Assembly (NCBI GenBank): GCA_910575275.1
Contig: CAJTEE010000006.1
Coordinates: 186,001 to 250,000 of the forward strand
From: Lachnospiraceae bacterium
Lineage (GTDB): Bacteria; Bacillota; Clostridia; Lachnospirales; Lachnospiraceae
Length of the DNA stretch: 64,000 nucleotides
Reading direction: 5' to 3'
The translations under genes were made by a program, and so were the position numbers. Below the pieces are notes generated by a model that saw nothing but the letters and a program-made list of their open reading frames with translations, searched no databases and had not been told where the DNA came from. Positions 17,448 to 26,511 of the stretch are shown here, one piece after another (position 1 is the stretch's first letter; each line of letters begins with the position of its first letter).

Positions 17448-18407
17448 GTGATGAAAGCAAGTTGTGAAGGAGAGATGACAGGAGTGAAAGTTGAAAATTT
17501 TGTAGATGAATTTAATATGTGGATGCGGGCGGTGCAATGCGAATTGCAAGAAAAGAGTATGCGCTCTATTATTGTAGTATGTGCCGCTACGTTGGATACG
17601 CAACTCGAAAAACTAATAAAAAATATATTATTACAGGAAAAAAGTACGGACGATGATATCTTTGAGGGAGGAAATGCAGCACTTTCAACATTTAGCTCAA
17701 AAATTACCCTTGCATATTATCTGGGATTAATATCTGAGCATGAGCGAAAGACTTTAGATTGTATTCGGAAAATCAGAAATAAAGCGGCACATGAAATTGA
17801 TATTTTGTCTGCGAGAGTATCCGATTCTATAAATAATATGTGCCTTAATTTAGAGATTCCGCGAGGAATGTACATTCCGATTGAACTTTTTTGTGGTAAT
17901 CTGAGTGAAGGTGACAAAACGTATAACCCAAACAATGAAAAAAATCCGCAAAAAAGATTTGTTAATGCATTTTATTATATGACCCAATATCTTTTTCTTC
18001 ATAATTTGGAATATATTGAATTTAAGGTAGAAAAGTATCAGGCTCCCAAGCCATTTGAGTTTATAGAAAGGTTTAAAAATATTCTTGTGAATGATAATGA
18101 GAGAATACTATTGCATCTAAAAAAATGTAAAGAAAAAGCTCAAAAAGATATTTGCGAATTACAAACTTTTGTTAGGGATTATGTAAGCGGTGATGTTATT
18201 GCATATAGACAAGAAAATCTTGATTCTAAAGAGAAAATATTGGAGGCAATTGGAATTGTGGCAGATGAATTAAAAGCATTTGAATTAGAAATATCATTGC
18301 GGGAAAGCGAAAATGTACCAAATGACTCCGTTTCAAATTATTCGCAAACGTGCGATGCAATTCAATCGTTAGAGCGCTTGATAGAGGCAATGAAAGAATA
18401 TCAATAA
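17448..18407 (+). CDS. MltR-like protein with HEPN-type motif
   Basis: The 319-residue protein has an N-terminal domain (about residues 20-140) resembling the MltR family: VCAATLDTQLEKLIKNILL, then FEGGNAALSTFSSKITLAYYLGLIS, then CIRKIRNKAAHEI. The last piece holds the RNKAAH motif (R, four residues, H) that marks active HEPN ribonucleases. The C-terminal half is helical and unassigned. MltR-like and HEPN proteins occur widely in toxin and defence islands, which fits the AbiE pair nearby. The true start is uncertain: 17448 (GTG), 17451 (ATG), 17475 (ATG) and 17484 (GTG) are all possible, and AAGGAG at 17467 favours the latest. Confidence 0.65.
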   Translation: MMKASCEGEMTGVKVENFVDEFNMWMRAVQCELQEKSMRSIIVVCAATLDTQLEKLIKNILLQEKSTDDDIFEGGNAALSTFSSKITLAYYLGLISEHERKTLDCIRKIRNKAAHEIDILSARVSDSINNMCLNLEIPRGMYIPIELFCGNLSEGDKTYNPNNEKNPQKRFVNAFYYMTQYLFLHNLEYIEFKVEKYQAPKPFEFIERFKNILVNDNERILLHLKKCKEKAQKDICELQTFVRDYVSGDVIAYRQENLDSKEKILEAIGIVADELKAFELEISLRESENVPNDSVSNYSQTCDAIQSLERLIEAMKEYQ

Positions 18408-18463
18408 TATAAAATGCTAAAGAAGTTCCATGCTTGTAAATTACTGATGATCACTATAATGTG

Positions 18464-18590
18464 CGATTTTCTGACGGAAGCCGGATATAAAAAGGTGCTG
18501 GAGGATCAGGATAGGTTATTCATTCAGATTTTGAACCATGAAAAAGTGTCGCAAGGACATTTGCAGTATGGTGGGGCAGGTGGAGAATGA
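18464..18590 (+). pseudogene. Truncated second copy of the 13614-14138 gene
   Basis: This 42-codon stretch reads DFLTEAGYKKVLEDQDR, then LFIQILNHEKVSQGHLQY, and ends at TGA, closely matching the end of the protein at 13614-14138. Everything upstream of it is unrelated. It has no start codon or ribosome binding site and marks the right border of the AbiE/MltR cargo module. Confidence 0.85.
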
Positions 18591-18671
18591 TAAAAAGTTT
18601 CTGTTAATAAACTAATGTATACCTTTGGGCGTAAATATTGTAGTATGGAGGTGGAAGGAGTGGATACCTGT

Positions 18672-19297
18672 ATGCTGAAGGAATATCTGGAAAAAAACTA
18701 TGGTTACAACGAACCGATCTTCATAAACGAGATCCAGCTGGATGGGCTTAATGATAATGCCTTGCGTCAGTATTTCAAACGGATGCTGGGTCAGGCGATT
18801 TGGCCCGTTTTGATACCGGGATTTATTATCTCCCTAAAGCGTCACGGCTGTTGAAAAAAAGTTATTTAGATTCCATGAAAGTCATTATACGCAAATATGT
18901 TTAAAGTACAACAGAAACCTATGGATACTTCGCCGGAGCCACTTTTGCCAATCAGATTGGTCTGACAACCCAGATGCCGGCAATACTGGAGATCGTAACA
19001 TCAAAAGAATCGACAGAGGGGCGTACCGTTACTGTAGGCTCCCAAGCCGTCCGGCTGAAACGGCCTGCCACGACTAAAACATCGGAAAACGCCGGGTTGC
19101 TCCAGTTTTTGGATGCCGTTTCCCAGGCAGAAAAATATTCAGAGCTTTCTGATTCTGATACTGGGATTCTTCTAAAAAACTACGCAAAACAGAAAAATTA
19201 CAGTAAGGAGCTTCTTTCCAGTGTGCTGTCCGGCATTACGGGTTCTGCGGCAAAAAAACTGATTGAATGGGGAATTATTTATGAATTTACATCATGA
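18672..19297 (+). pseudogene. Broken DUF6088-family gene (AbiEi-like antitoxin relative)
   Basis: The intact protein would be about 208 residues, beginning MLKEYLEKNYGYNEPIFINEIQ. The frame shifts at about 18798 (after QYFKRML) and reading then continues GDLARFDTGIYYLPKASRLLKKS. An in-frame TAA at about 18902 interrupts it again, and the rest (TTETYGYFAGATFANQIGLT to the end at 19297) is open. The shape, a short winged-helix start followed by an AbiEi-like core, matches DUF6088 proteins. No matching toxin gene follows, so this looks like a decayed toxin-antitoxin remnant. Confidence 0.75.
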
Positions 19298-19378
19298 CCA
19301 CGAAGTATTTAGCAGGGGTATGATTATTATTTATTTTAGGTATACCATATATCTTTTACTATACATAGTTTCTTTTCA

Positions 19379-19659
19379 TTGACTGATTCCATATCCTGTG
19401 TTACAATTCCCTTGTAATTGATTTTTGTGCGCATCCTTTTATGGAGATACAGGCAGAAATGTCTGTATGCGGCATAGCCCCGCATTGCACACGCTGTTAA
19501 GTTTGTATAATTGTGCCAGCAGTATCACTACGCCCTATAAGTGATATACCGCTGGTTTTTATTTTGGGAAATTTTATTATCTCTTTTCAGAGCAGGAATG
19601 ACACGGGTTCACAGGAAACTGCGGACGCCAGGAATAAGAAAGTCATTCCTGCTTTTTTT
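19379..19659 (+). ncRNA. Structured non-coding RNA, copy 1
   Basis: A promoter (TTGACT 19379-19384, 17 bases, TACAAT 19402-19407) leads into a sequence that recurs at 27760-28044. Predicted stems are P1 TGTGC 19426-19430 with GCACA 19487-19491; P2 ACAGGC 19449-19454 with GTCTGT 19461-19466; P3 ATGCGG 19467-19472 with CCGCAT 19480-19485; P4 GCCAGC 19515-19520 with GCTGGT 19551-19556, ending in T5; and P5 GCAGGAATGAC 19592-19602 with its complement 19642-19652, ending in T7. P1 encloses P2 and P3 as a three-way junction. Compared with copy 2, several pairs change on both sides while still pairing. The RNA probably stops at P4 or P5 before the next gene. The family is unknown to me. Confidence 0.75.
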
Positions 19660-19682
19660 GCTGCCTGAAAGCCGGAAGGCTT

Positions 19683-19934
19683 ATGGGGATAGAACAACAT
19701 TCACAAGGAAGAAAGGAAGGTGGAGAGCGATTGCAGAAAGTAAGATGGCTGGATCAGGACTGTAACAAATGCGGCAGGCAGTTAAACAGCTGGGATGCCC
19801 GGTTATCGAAAACCCTGGCATACAAATACCCGTGTTGTGAATCCTGTATTGCCGGGGAATATGATATGTCGGCAGAAAGACTGCGGGACCGCATGGAAGA
19901 CTATTTTGGGATGCGTCCCTGTCAGGGATTATAA
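19683..19934 (+). CDS. Small zinc-ribbon-like protein
   Basis: The 83-residue frame contains two CxxC pairs, CNKCGRQ and CCESC, separated by 30 residues, a typical small zinc-ribbon arrangement. The conserved body begins LQKVRWLDQDCNKC, and the TTG at 19731 has GGAG six bases upstream, so translation may start there rather than at 19683, giving 67 residues. It follows the non-coding RNA and precedes a cysteine-rich gene by 11 bases. The function is not known. Confidence 0.55.
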   Translation: MGIEQHSQGRKEGGERLQKVRWLDQDCNKCGRQLNSWDARLSKTLAYKYPCCESCIAGEYDMSAERLRDRMEDYFGMRPCQGL

Positions 19935-19945
19935 GGAGGAACAAA

Positions 19946-21151
19946 ATGAGAGAAAAAGAACATGAGGAATACAATGCTTTAACAAAACGGCTGCTGGAGG
20001 AAGGTTACAGCGCAGAGCACCATCCGGATTATATAAGGGTTGACGTACCCATGTGGCAGGAAAAGACCCTTGATAATTATAATGGGGGCTTTACTTATGA
20101 AAGATGGTGGATATTTGAGCAGACCTTTAAGACGCCCTGCGGCCTGCAGTGCAAAGGGCTCCAGTGCCACAGCAACATGAGTTACATGGGGATTGAGTGG
20201 ACTTTTGAAAATGATATAGCTACCATCCACTGCCCTTATGAAAAGAAAGAATGTAAGCTGAAACATGAATATCTTCAGGAGCATGGCGTACTCCGGTATG
20301 ACTGCGAGGTTCACATGACGGAGGAAGAATACTGTTATGAGGGGAGTGTGGAGCATATCCTGAAACTGCATGACGATGAGATACGGAGGCAGGAGATCAG
20401 TTTCGGACTGCAGAAGAAAGGACGTGTCTGTCGGGAGCATATGCGGTTCAACCGGGATACGCTGGAATGGGAGATGAACTATGACCCTTATGACTGCGGA
20501 CGGAACAGATGTGCAGGGATGTGTCCGGTCCTGGGGCATGAACTGGATAAGAAAAGGGGGAATGTATTTTATGATGTAAAAATTTCCTATCTCAGAAATG
20601 ACTTAAGCGGCACACTGTTTGAAGGACAGGTGGACACCCGGATCATCAAAGGGAAAAAGCTCTTTGACCATCCGGTAAGCATGGATATCTGTAAGATATG
20701 CGCCAGGCTCTGTCAGGACAGGATAAAGGAGAAAGTGCGGAACCATTATTTTACGGAACTGTTTTTCTCCGAATACCATGGCAGGTATTTTTCCTTTGAG
20801 ATCTAGAACGTCCGTGCAGAACGCAGGGAGAGCCGGGATCTGATGCAGGACCTGGAGGATATCCGGAACGGAATCCAGATCGTGCATGCTTCCGATATGG
20901 AAAAACGGAATTCAGAGGAAAAACGGGAGAGACGGCGGCAGTCACGGGCGGCCGCAGTCAGGCGCCTGGAAAAGAAACTGCTGGAGAACGGATATGAGAG
21001 CCTGGAGGAATACAGCACAGACCGGCGCCATGCAGATAAATGGCTTGGGCCGGAGAGGATAGCGGAACTGGAAAAGCTGCGTCAGCTAAAAGAAAAGGAG
21101 AAAAAAGAGCAGCCAGTACAATTAAGCCTGTTTGATATGGAGGCTTTATAA
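19946..21151 (+). pseudogene. Cysteine-rich mobile-element protein split by an in-frame amber stop
   Basis: From the ATG at 19946 (AAGGAGG upstream) the frame runs 286 codons to a TAG at 20804-20806 and then stays open in the same frame to 21151. The two parts form one 401-residue protein. The first part is rich in Cys (CGLQCKGLQCHSN, CPYEKKECKLKHEY, CGRNRCAGMCPV, CKICARLC), suggesting several metal sites. The second is a basic coiled coil ending PVQLSLFDMEAL. A single nonsense mutation is the simplest reading. A restart at 20843 or readthrough is possible but unsupported. I do not recognise the family. Confidence 0.7.
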
Positions 21152-21344
21152 GCGATAGAAAAGATTGTTGGTTGGAACCTGCAATCCTGTTTCTCTTTCC
21201 AGTATTTTTCATTCGGCCACCTATACTATTTCGGTTGTGAAATTCCATAGACAATGATATAATTTCCTATATTTTTTTATTTACCAGAGAGGATTCAGTT
21301 GTTGCCTGTCAAATCAGGTACAGGCAGGCTGTTTGGGAGGTATC

Positions 21345-21893
21345 ATGAAAGGATTTAACCGGAAAAATCAGTTATTGTCCCTTTGTGGTCTGAATTGTGG
21401 GCTTTGCCCCATGTTTTTGAACAAAAACTGCCCCGGCTGCGGTGGAGGGGAGGGAAATCAGTCGTGCAGGATCGCAAGGTGCAGCATGGAACATGGAGGA
21501 GTAGAATACTGCTGTCAATGCAGGGAGTACCCATGTGAAAAATATGAACATATTGACGATTTTGATTCCTTTATTACACATCGCAACCGAAGGGCTGATC
21601 TGGAAAAGGTCCGGCAGTTTGGGGCTGAAGCCTACAATACAGAGCAGATGGAAAAGATTAAAATACTGGATATTTTATTGTCCGGCTATAATGACGGCCG
21701 TAAAAAGACCCATTTTTGCGTTGCGGTAAACCTTTTGAATCTGCAGGAACTTAGGGAGGCGCTCAGGGAAATCGAGAGCAGACCGGATATGGAAACTCTC
21801 ACGCTCAAAGAGAAAAGCGCTTTTGCAGCATGGGTGCTTTCGGAGATTGCATCCCGTAGAAAGGTTGACCTGAAGTTGCACAGGAAAAAGTGA
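21345..21893 (+). CDS. DUF3795 domain protein, full length
   Basis: The ATG at 21345 is preceded by GGGAGG. The 182-residue product begins with the DUF3795 pattern: LCGLNCGLCPMFLNKNCPGCGG, then CRIARCSMEHGGVEYCCQCREYPCEKYE, with about a dozen Cys in the first 70 residues. The C-terminal half is helical and lacks Cys. Family members are probably metal-binding; no reaction is established. It is the first of three DUF3795 genes in this cargo block. Confidence 0.82.
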   Translation: MKGFNRKNQLLSLCGLNCGLCPMFLNKNCPGCGGGEGNQSCRIARCSMEHGGVEYCCQCREYPCEKYEHIDDFDSFITHRNRRADLEKVRQFGAEAYNTEQMEKIKILDILLSGYNDGRKKTHFCVAVNLLNLQELREALREIESRPDMETLTLKEKSAFAAWVLSEIASRRKVDLKLHRKK

Positions 21894-21978
21894 CAATCAG
21901 AGTACAGCACATATTTTTATCTGAATCAAGCAACAGTAAAAGAGGAACAGAAAAAATAAAGCGGAAAGGAATCGTTCT

Positions 21979-22461
21979 ATGAAATACACATGTACGGTGA
22001 TAGCGGTGGCCGACATTAAGGCCGCAAGGAAATTTTATGAGGATCTGTTTGGACTGGAAGTATTTCAGGACTACGGAAGGAATATCGCTTTTACCTGCGG
22101 CCTGGCATTGCAGCAGGATTTTGACTGGCTTGTGAACCTGCCAAAAGAAAAGGTATTAAAAAAATCCAATAATGCGGAAATCGTCTTTGAGGAACAGGAC
22201 TTTGACGGATTTCTGCGCAGGCTGGAAGAATACCCGGACATGGAATACATGGGAGAAGTGACCGAACATAGCTGGGGTCAGCGGGTGATCCGTTTTTATG
22301 ATCCGGACGGGCATATCATAGAGGTCGGTGAGGATATGAAAATGGTGATAAAGCGTTTTCTTGCTTCGGGTATGACGATGGAGGAGATCTCTGTGAAAAT
22401 GGACGCTTCCGTGGAGGATTTAATGAAACTTCTGGATAGTGAATGCATGGTGGACGAATAA
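21979..22461 (+). CDS. VOC (glyoxalase/bleomycin-resistance) superfamily protein
   Basis: The 160-residue product has the VOC fold signs: VIAVADIKAARKFYEDLFGLEVFQDYG at the start and VIRFYDPDGHIIEVGEDM near residue 115, with a Glu in the usual metal position. A C-terminal tail of about 40 residues (MTMEEISVKMDASVEDLMKLL) looks like a small helix-turn-helix and is unusual for the family. VOC proteins bind or modify small molecules; the substrate is unknown. Confidence 0.8.
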   Translation: MKYTCTVIAVADIKAARKFYEDLFGLEVFQDYGRNIAFTCGLALQQDFDWLVNLPKEKVLKKSNNAEIVFEEQDFDGFLRRLEEYPDMEYMGEVTEHSWGQRVIRFYDPDGHIIEVGEDMKMVIKRFLASGMTMEEISVKMDASVEDLMKLLDSECMVDE

Positions 22462-22489
22462 ACAAATCGAGAGTTGAGGAAGGGAAAGA

Positions 22490-22654
22490 ATGAAACGAGA
22501 ATTAGGAATTGCAAGGTGTGGGCTTGGCTGTTGCCTGTGTTCAGAAAATGAAAAGAGAGGAATCCTATATCATCGTAAAGGAATGATTGGCGATTGTGAT
22601 GATTTTGACGATGTGGAAAAGCTGATAGAATTTATTAAGACGGGGAAACGCTAA
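22490..22654 (+). CDS. Small truncated DUF3795-like protein
   Basis: A 54-codon frame begins MKRELGIARCGLGCCLCSEN, the start of a DUF3795 protein, but the remaining Cys clusters are gone and it passes directly to the C-terminal type of segment DFDDVEKLIEFIKTGKR. GGGAAAG lies upstream. It is probably an internal-deletion relic, though the frame is still open and could be expressed. Confidence 0.55.
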   Translation: MKRELGIARCGLGCCLCSENEKRGILYHRKGMIGDCDDFDDVEKLIEFIKTGKR

Positions 22655-22681
22655 ATTAGGATTTTTAGGAGGTACATAACC

Positions 22682-23014
22682 ATGAGAAATATGATTGCAT
22701 ACTGCGGTCTGGATTGTGAGAAATGCGACGCATATCTCGCAACAATCAATGACGACCAGGCGTTGCGTGAGAAAACTGCAAAACTATGGGCCGAGTTAAA
22801 TAATGCCCCCATTCTGCCTGAACATATCAATTGTGAAGGGTGTCGTGTTGATGGAATGAAAACGGTATTCTGTGATGGCCTTTGCGGAATTCGTCAGTGT
22901 GCATTGAAAAAAGATGTGGAAACATGTGGCAACTGCCCAGATATGGAAAGCTGTCAGACTGTTGGAGAGATCATCTCAAATAACCCAGACGCCCTAAAAA
23001 ATCTGAGGGGATAG
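22682..23014 (+). CDS. DUF3795 domain protein, short form
   Basis: The 110-residue product follows the family pattern: MIAYCGLDCEKCDAYLAT at the start, then INCEGCRVDG, FCDGLCGIRQCALKK and CGNCPDMESC. Ten Cys suggest one or two metal sites. AGGAGG is placed well before the ATG. The whole block to 27.7 kb is on one strand. Confidence 0.85.
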   Translation: MRNMIAYCGLDCEKCDAYLATINDDQALREKTAKLWAELNNAPILPEHINCEGCRVDGMKTVFCDGLCGIRQCALKKDVETCGNCPDMESCQTVGEIISNNPDALKNLRG

Positions 23015-23095
23015 ACGGCAGATCAGTTTGACAACTTACGGCCTGTAAAAACTTTAAAAAGGGGGCAAAACGTGATTCAGAGGGAGGATTATTTC

Positions 23096-23515
23096 ATGAA
23101 AGAATTTAGTCGGGAAGCAGAACAGATCATGATGGAACGTTTTGGGAAAGATACCATTATCTCATTGGCAACAGCGGAAAACGCAACACCTTATGTGCGA
23201 TATGTAAATGCCTATTACGAAAATGGTTCATTTTATATCATTACCCATGCCCTCTCAAATAAAATGAAACATATAAAAGCTAATCCTGTTGTCGCAATCG
23301 CCGGCGAGTGGTTTACAGCACATGGGAGAGGTGTCAGCCTGGGTTATTTCGGAAAAAAGGAGAATTGTGTGATTGCTGAAAAACTGAAAAAAGTATTTGC
23401 CGAATGGATTGATAACGGCCATACGGATTTCGATGATGAAAATACGATTATATTATGTGTTCAATTAACAGAAGGAATTCTTTTCTCACATGGAACAAGG
23501 TATGACATGGAGTAG
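23096..23515 (+). CDS. Pyridoxamine 5'-phosphate oxidase-like flavin-binding protein
   Basis: The ATG at 23096 has GGGAGG eight bases upstream and is preferred to a GTG at 23072. The 139-residue product has the split-barrel pattern of the PPOX-like family: TIISLATAENATPYVRYVNAYYENGSFYIITH, then KMKHIKANPVVAIAGEWFTAHG. Such proteins bind FMN or related cofactors and reduce small molecules; the substrate is unknown. The next gene starts 11 bases after its stop. Confidence 0.82.
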   Translation: MKEFSREAEQIMMERFGKDTIISLATAENATPYVRYVNAYYENGSFYIITHALSNKMKHIKANPVVAIAGEWFTAHGRGVSLGYFGKKENCVIAEKLKKVFAEWIDNGHTDFDDENTIILCVQLTEGILFSHGTRYDME

Positions 23516-23526
23516 GTAGCAAAACA

Positions 23527-24366
23527 ATGTTTCGCATAGGAGAATTTTCAAAGCTGACACAGGTATCTGTTCGTATGCTCCGCTATTATGACGAAGCAGG
23601 CATTCTGACACCGGCAGAGGTTGACAAGTGGACGAGACACCGGCTGTATTCGGTGGAGCAAATACCGCGCCTGAATAAAATCCTGTATTTGCGGGACAGC
23701 GGACTGAATGTTTCAGAAATTGCGCTTGCTCTGACGTTGAACGAGCAATCATTTCTCGGACAACTCGACAAAAAGCGTATGGAGATAGAAAATGCAATAC
23801 AGACCGAACAGGAAAAACTGCGGAAGATCGAACTTGCAAAAAGTGAAATACAGGGTGGCAAAGGAGAGCTGCACTATAACATCTCCATTAAGCCAATCCC
23901 TGAGTATCAGGTACTGTCCCTGAGAAGGGTTGTACCAGACTACTATTCTGAGGGTGACTTATGGAAAGAACTTTCTGCTTTTGCGAGAGCGCAAAAAATA
24001 GAAATAACGGGCAGTACATTTTCTATTTATCACGATACAGAATTTCGGGAGGCAGATGTTGATATTGAACTGTGCGCTCCGGTAAAGGAAATGGGGAAGG
24101 CAAAAGACCCATTTTGTTTTGGCACGACAGAACCAGTCCCGCATATGGCCTGCACAATGGTCTATGGTGATTTTGCAAATATAAAAGGAGCTTATCTAGC
24201 CTTTGCCGAATGGCTGCAGAAAAACAGCGAATACAAAATGTCTGACCCCATGCGTCAAATCGTGCATAGAGGCCCGTGGAATGAGAAGAGCCCTGAAAAG
24301 TATTTGATTGAGCTTCAAATACCACTGGAACACCATACTCATATAGAATTTGGAATGCCCCGCTAA
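23527..24366 (+). CDS. MerR-family regulator with GyrI-like effector-binding domain
   Basis: The 279-residue protein begins with a MerR helix-turn-helix (FRIGEFSKLTQVSVRMLRYYDEAGIL, then RHRLYSVEQI), a coiled-coil dimerisation helix (about 75-120), and a C-terminal GyrI/BmrR-like domain (about 125-279, ending in LIELQIPLEHH) that in relatives binds drugs or cationic dyes. Its close spacing to the PPOX-like gene suggests shared transcription. Its last codons overlap a terminator. Confidence 0.9.
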   Translation: MFRIGEFSKLTQVSVRMLRYYDEAGILTPAEVDKWTRHRLYSVEQIPRLNKILYLRDSGLNVSEIALALTLNEQSFLGQLDKKRMEIENAIQTEQEKLRKIELAKSEIQGGKGELHYNISIKPIPEYQVLSLRRVVPDYYSEGDLWKELSAFARAQKIEITGSTFSIYHDTEFREADVDIELCAPVKEMGKAKDPFCFGTTEPVPHMACTMVYGDFANIKGAYLAFAEWLQKNSEYKMSDPMRQIVHRGPWNEKSPEKYLIELQIPLEHHTHIEFGMPR

Positions 24367-24384
24367 AAATGCAGGGCATTTTTT
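24354..24384 (+). terminator. Terminator at the end of the MerR gene
   Basis: AATGCCC at 24354-24360 pairs with GGGCATT at 24374-24380 and runs into a T-tract. The left arm lies inside the last codons of the MerR gene. Confidence 0.75.
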
Positions 24385-24450
24385 CCCTCTTGTATCTCAC
24401 ATGATGTGAGGTTTTATACTGGTTTTACCAACAAAGCAAGGAGGAAAAAT

Positions 24451-24924
24451 ATGACCTATCAGTTAAAAGCCATTGGCAAAGTAAAAAATGATGAGAGCGG
24501 CACATTGATTCAGCTGGACCCGGAGTACATTCCCGGACTGCAGGCCCTGGAAGGCTTCAGCCACATCCATGTCCTCTGGTGGTTCAGCGATTGCGACAAC
24601 CATGGGGACCGGAATGAATTACAGACGAAACAGCCCTATAAAGGCGCGCCCGAAGTCATGGGTGTATTTGCGACACGGTCTCCTGCACGTCCGAACCCTG
24701 TTGCATTAACAGCGTCCGAAATAATCAACATTGATTTCACCAACGGCATGATTCGTGTTGCGTTCATTGATGCGGATGACAATACGCCTGTACTGGATAT
24801 CAAGCCCTATACACCAAGTTTTGACAGGGTTGAAACGCCCGGTGTTCCCGCATGGTGTAACGAATGGCCGAAAAGCACAGAAGCGTCTGGTAGTTTTGAT
24901 TGGGAACAGGTGTTTAACTTTTAA
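24451..24924 (+). CDS. tsaA: tRNA (adenine37-N6)-methyltransferase TrmO
   Basis: The 157-residue product has the YaeB/TrmO signature GVFATRSPARPNPVALTASEI, preceded by LEGFSHIHVLWWFSDC and followed by VLDIKPYTPSFD. TrmO uses S-adenosylmethionine to methylate N6-threonylcarbamoyladenosine at tRNA position 37. GGAGG lies just before the ATG at 24451. Being on a mobile element, it probably duplicates a chromosomal function. Confidence 0.88.
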   Translation: MTYQLKAIGKVKNDESGTLIQLDPEYIPGLQALEGFSHIHVLWWFSDCDNHGDRNELQTKQPYKGAPEVMGVFATRSPARPNPVALTASEIINIDFTNGMIRVAFIDADDNTPVLDIKPYTPSFDRVETPGVPAWCNEWPKSTEASGSFDWEQVFNF

Positions 24925-24935
24925 AGGGGCAGCTT

Positions 24936-25529
24936 ATGAAATTACAGGATTATGTTCAGAATAAACCTGTTCTTGAAACGGAATAGCTTATCCTGCGCCC
25001 TCTGCGAAAAGAGGATGTTGCGGATCTGAAAGAATGGCTGGGTGACAGCTCTATCTATCAGTATTGGGGCAAACGCCCCGGGAAAAGTGACTTAAACCCA
25101 GAATTACTTTTCCAAAAGCAGGAGAAACCTGCGAAAAGTTTTCGTTGGGGTATTATCCATAAGCAGGATCATAAAGTTATTGGCGATATGTGGGTATATC
25201 TCATTGAAAATGACCGCATGGCAAAAGTGGCATTTCGTCTTTCACCTGCCTGCCAGGGCAAACGGCTTATGACAGAAGCGCTGGTGAGAACAGTTACCTT
25301 CTGCTTTGAAGAAACGGAATTACAGCGTTTATGGGCTGATGTTCACATACAAAATATTGCATCCTATAAAACCCTGGAAAACGCAGGCTTCAAGCGTGAG
25401 GGACTTATCCGTGAAGGTAAAATGGTAAACACATACTGCGATTACTATTTGTATGGTATGATTAAGGATGATTATATTGAAATTTCCCAATCAAAATGCG
25501 CATTGCGTGAAAAGCCCGGCAAAAAATAA
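24936..25529 (+). pseudogene. GNAT acetyltransferase broken by an amber codon
   Basis: The frame from the ATG at 24936 reads 16 codons to a TAG at 24984, where intact relatives have Arg in the motif ETERLILRPL, and then stays open to 25529. The rest carries the RimJ/RimL-type acetyl-CoA site (FRLSPACQGKRLMTEALVR) and the family ending ENAGFKREGLIREG. Without the stop it would be a normal protein of about 197 residues. Either it is inactivated or it restarts inside, which would lose the first strand. Confidence 0.85.
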
Positions 25530-25568
25530 AATGATATGATTTGATCATCAACTTAAGGAGGTGCCGCA

Positions 25569-26498
25569 ATGCACGCATATGAAGCAATCGATCAATCCCT
25601 GACTTTTATCGAGGAACACCTGACAAAAGAAATTTCAACGGAAGAACTGGCAAACACTGTCGGCCTGTCCCCCTTTTATTTTCAGCGATTATTCAAAAGG
25701 CTGGTAAACAAACCAGTCCAGGAATATGTGAAGCTACGCCGTTTGGCAAAGGTTATTGAAAATCTGAAAAGCACCGACCAGAGGATTCTTGACGTTGCCC
25801 TGGACTATGGCTTTTCAAGCCACGGGAATTTTACGCGGGCTTTCAGGGAAACGTATGGGATTACGCCTGAAAGCTACAGGAGGGATTTGCCAATGCTCAA
25901 TACATTCGCCAGGCCGGAAGTTTCCATGAATTATGTTTTAGTAGACGAGGGGGTTCCGCTGGTGGCGGGAAATATCGTCCTGGAAATCCAGAGAAGGACA
26001 TTGGAAAAACCGGAAAATTACCTTGGTCTGGAAACGGAAGTCCGTATCTGCGAACAAATGCCAGCTGGTGAAAGCACAGGTGTAGATGTACCGGGACAGC
26101 TTTGGAAACGTTATCACATGGAGAAGGCTTCCATCACAGCCAATCTAAATACTGCTGTAGAAATGGGAATGTCCCATGGGGAAGGTACTGCACAAAACCT
26201 TTTCACTTATTTTGCAGGCGGCCTTGTTCAAAATATTCCGGACCGGCTGCAGGATAGTTTTGTTAAGAGGGAACTCCCGGCAGGAGAATACATCGTTTGC
26301 AGAGTCGAAGCAGAAAATTTTGAGGATTTGGTAACGGCTGCTTTAGATCAGGCCGGCAAATATCTTTTTGGTATCTGGCTGCCCTGCCACAATTTAACCA
26401 CGGAGCCTTTCTCGGCAGAGAAATATTACCGTGACCTGGAAGGGATGGCCTGTATGGAAATTTGGGTCAAGTCCCTGCCGCTGAAAAATAAAGGCTAA
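25569..26498 (+). CDS. AraC-family regulator with C-terminal effector-binding domain
   Basis: The 309-residue product has the two AraC helix-turn-helix motifs at its N-terminus (ISTEELANTVGLSPFYFQRLF, ILDVALDYGFSSHGNFTRAF), then a GyrI-like ligand domain (about 120-309). This Rob/SoxS-like order, with DNA-binding first, is common in drug- or stress-responsive regulators. AAGGAGG precedes the ATG. The gene 14 bases downstream is probably co-transcribed. Confidence 0.88.
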   Translation: MHAYEAIDQSLTFIEEHLTKEISTEELANTVGLSPFYFQRLFKRLVNKPVQEYVKLRRLAKVIENLKSTDQRILDVALDYGFSSHGNFTRAFRETYGITPESYRRDLPMLNTFARPEVSMNYVLVDEGVPLVAGNIVLEIQRRTLEKPENYLGLETEVRICEQMPAGESTGVDVPGQLWKRYHMEKASITANLNTAVEMGMSHGEGTAQNLFTYFAGGLVQNIPDRLQDSFVKRELPAGEYIVCRVEAENFEDLVTAALDQAGKYLFGIWLPCHNLTTEPFSAEKYYRDLEGMACMEIWVKSLPLKNKG

Positions 26499-26511
26499 GG
26501 AGGAATTCAGA

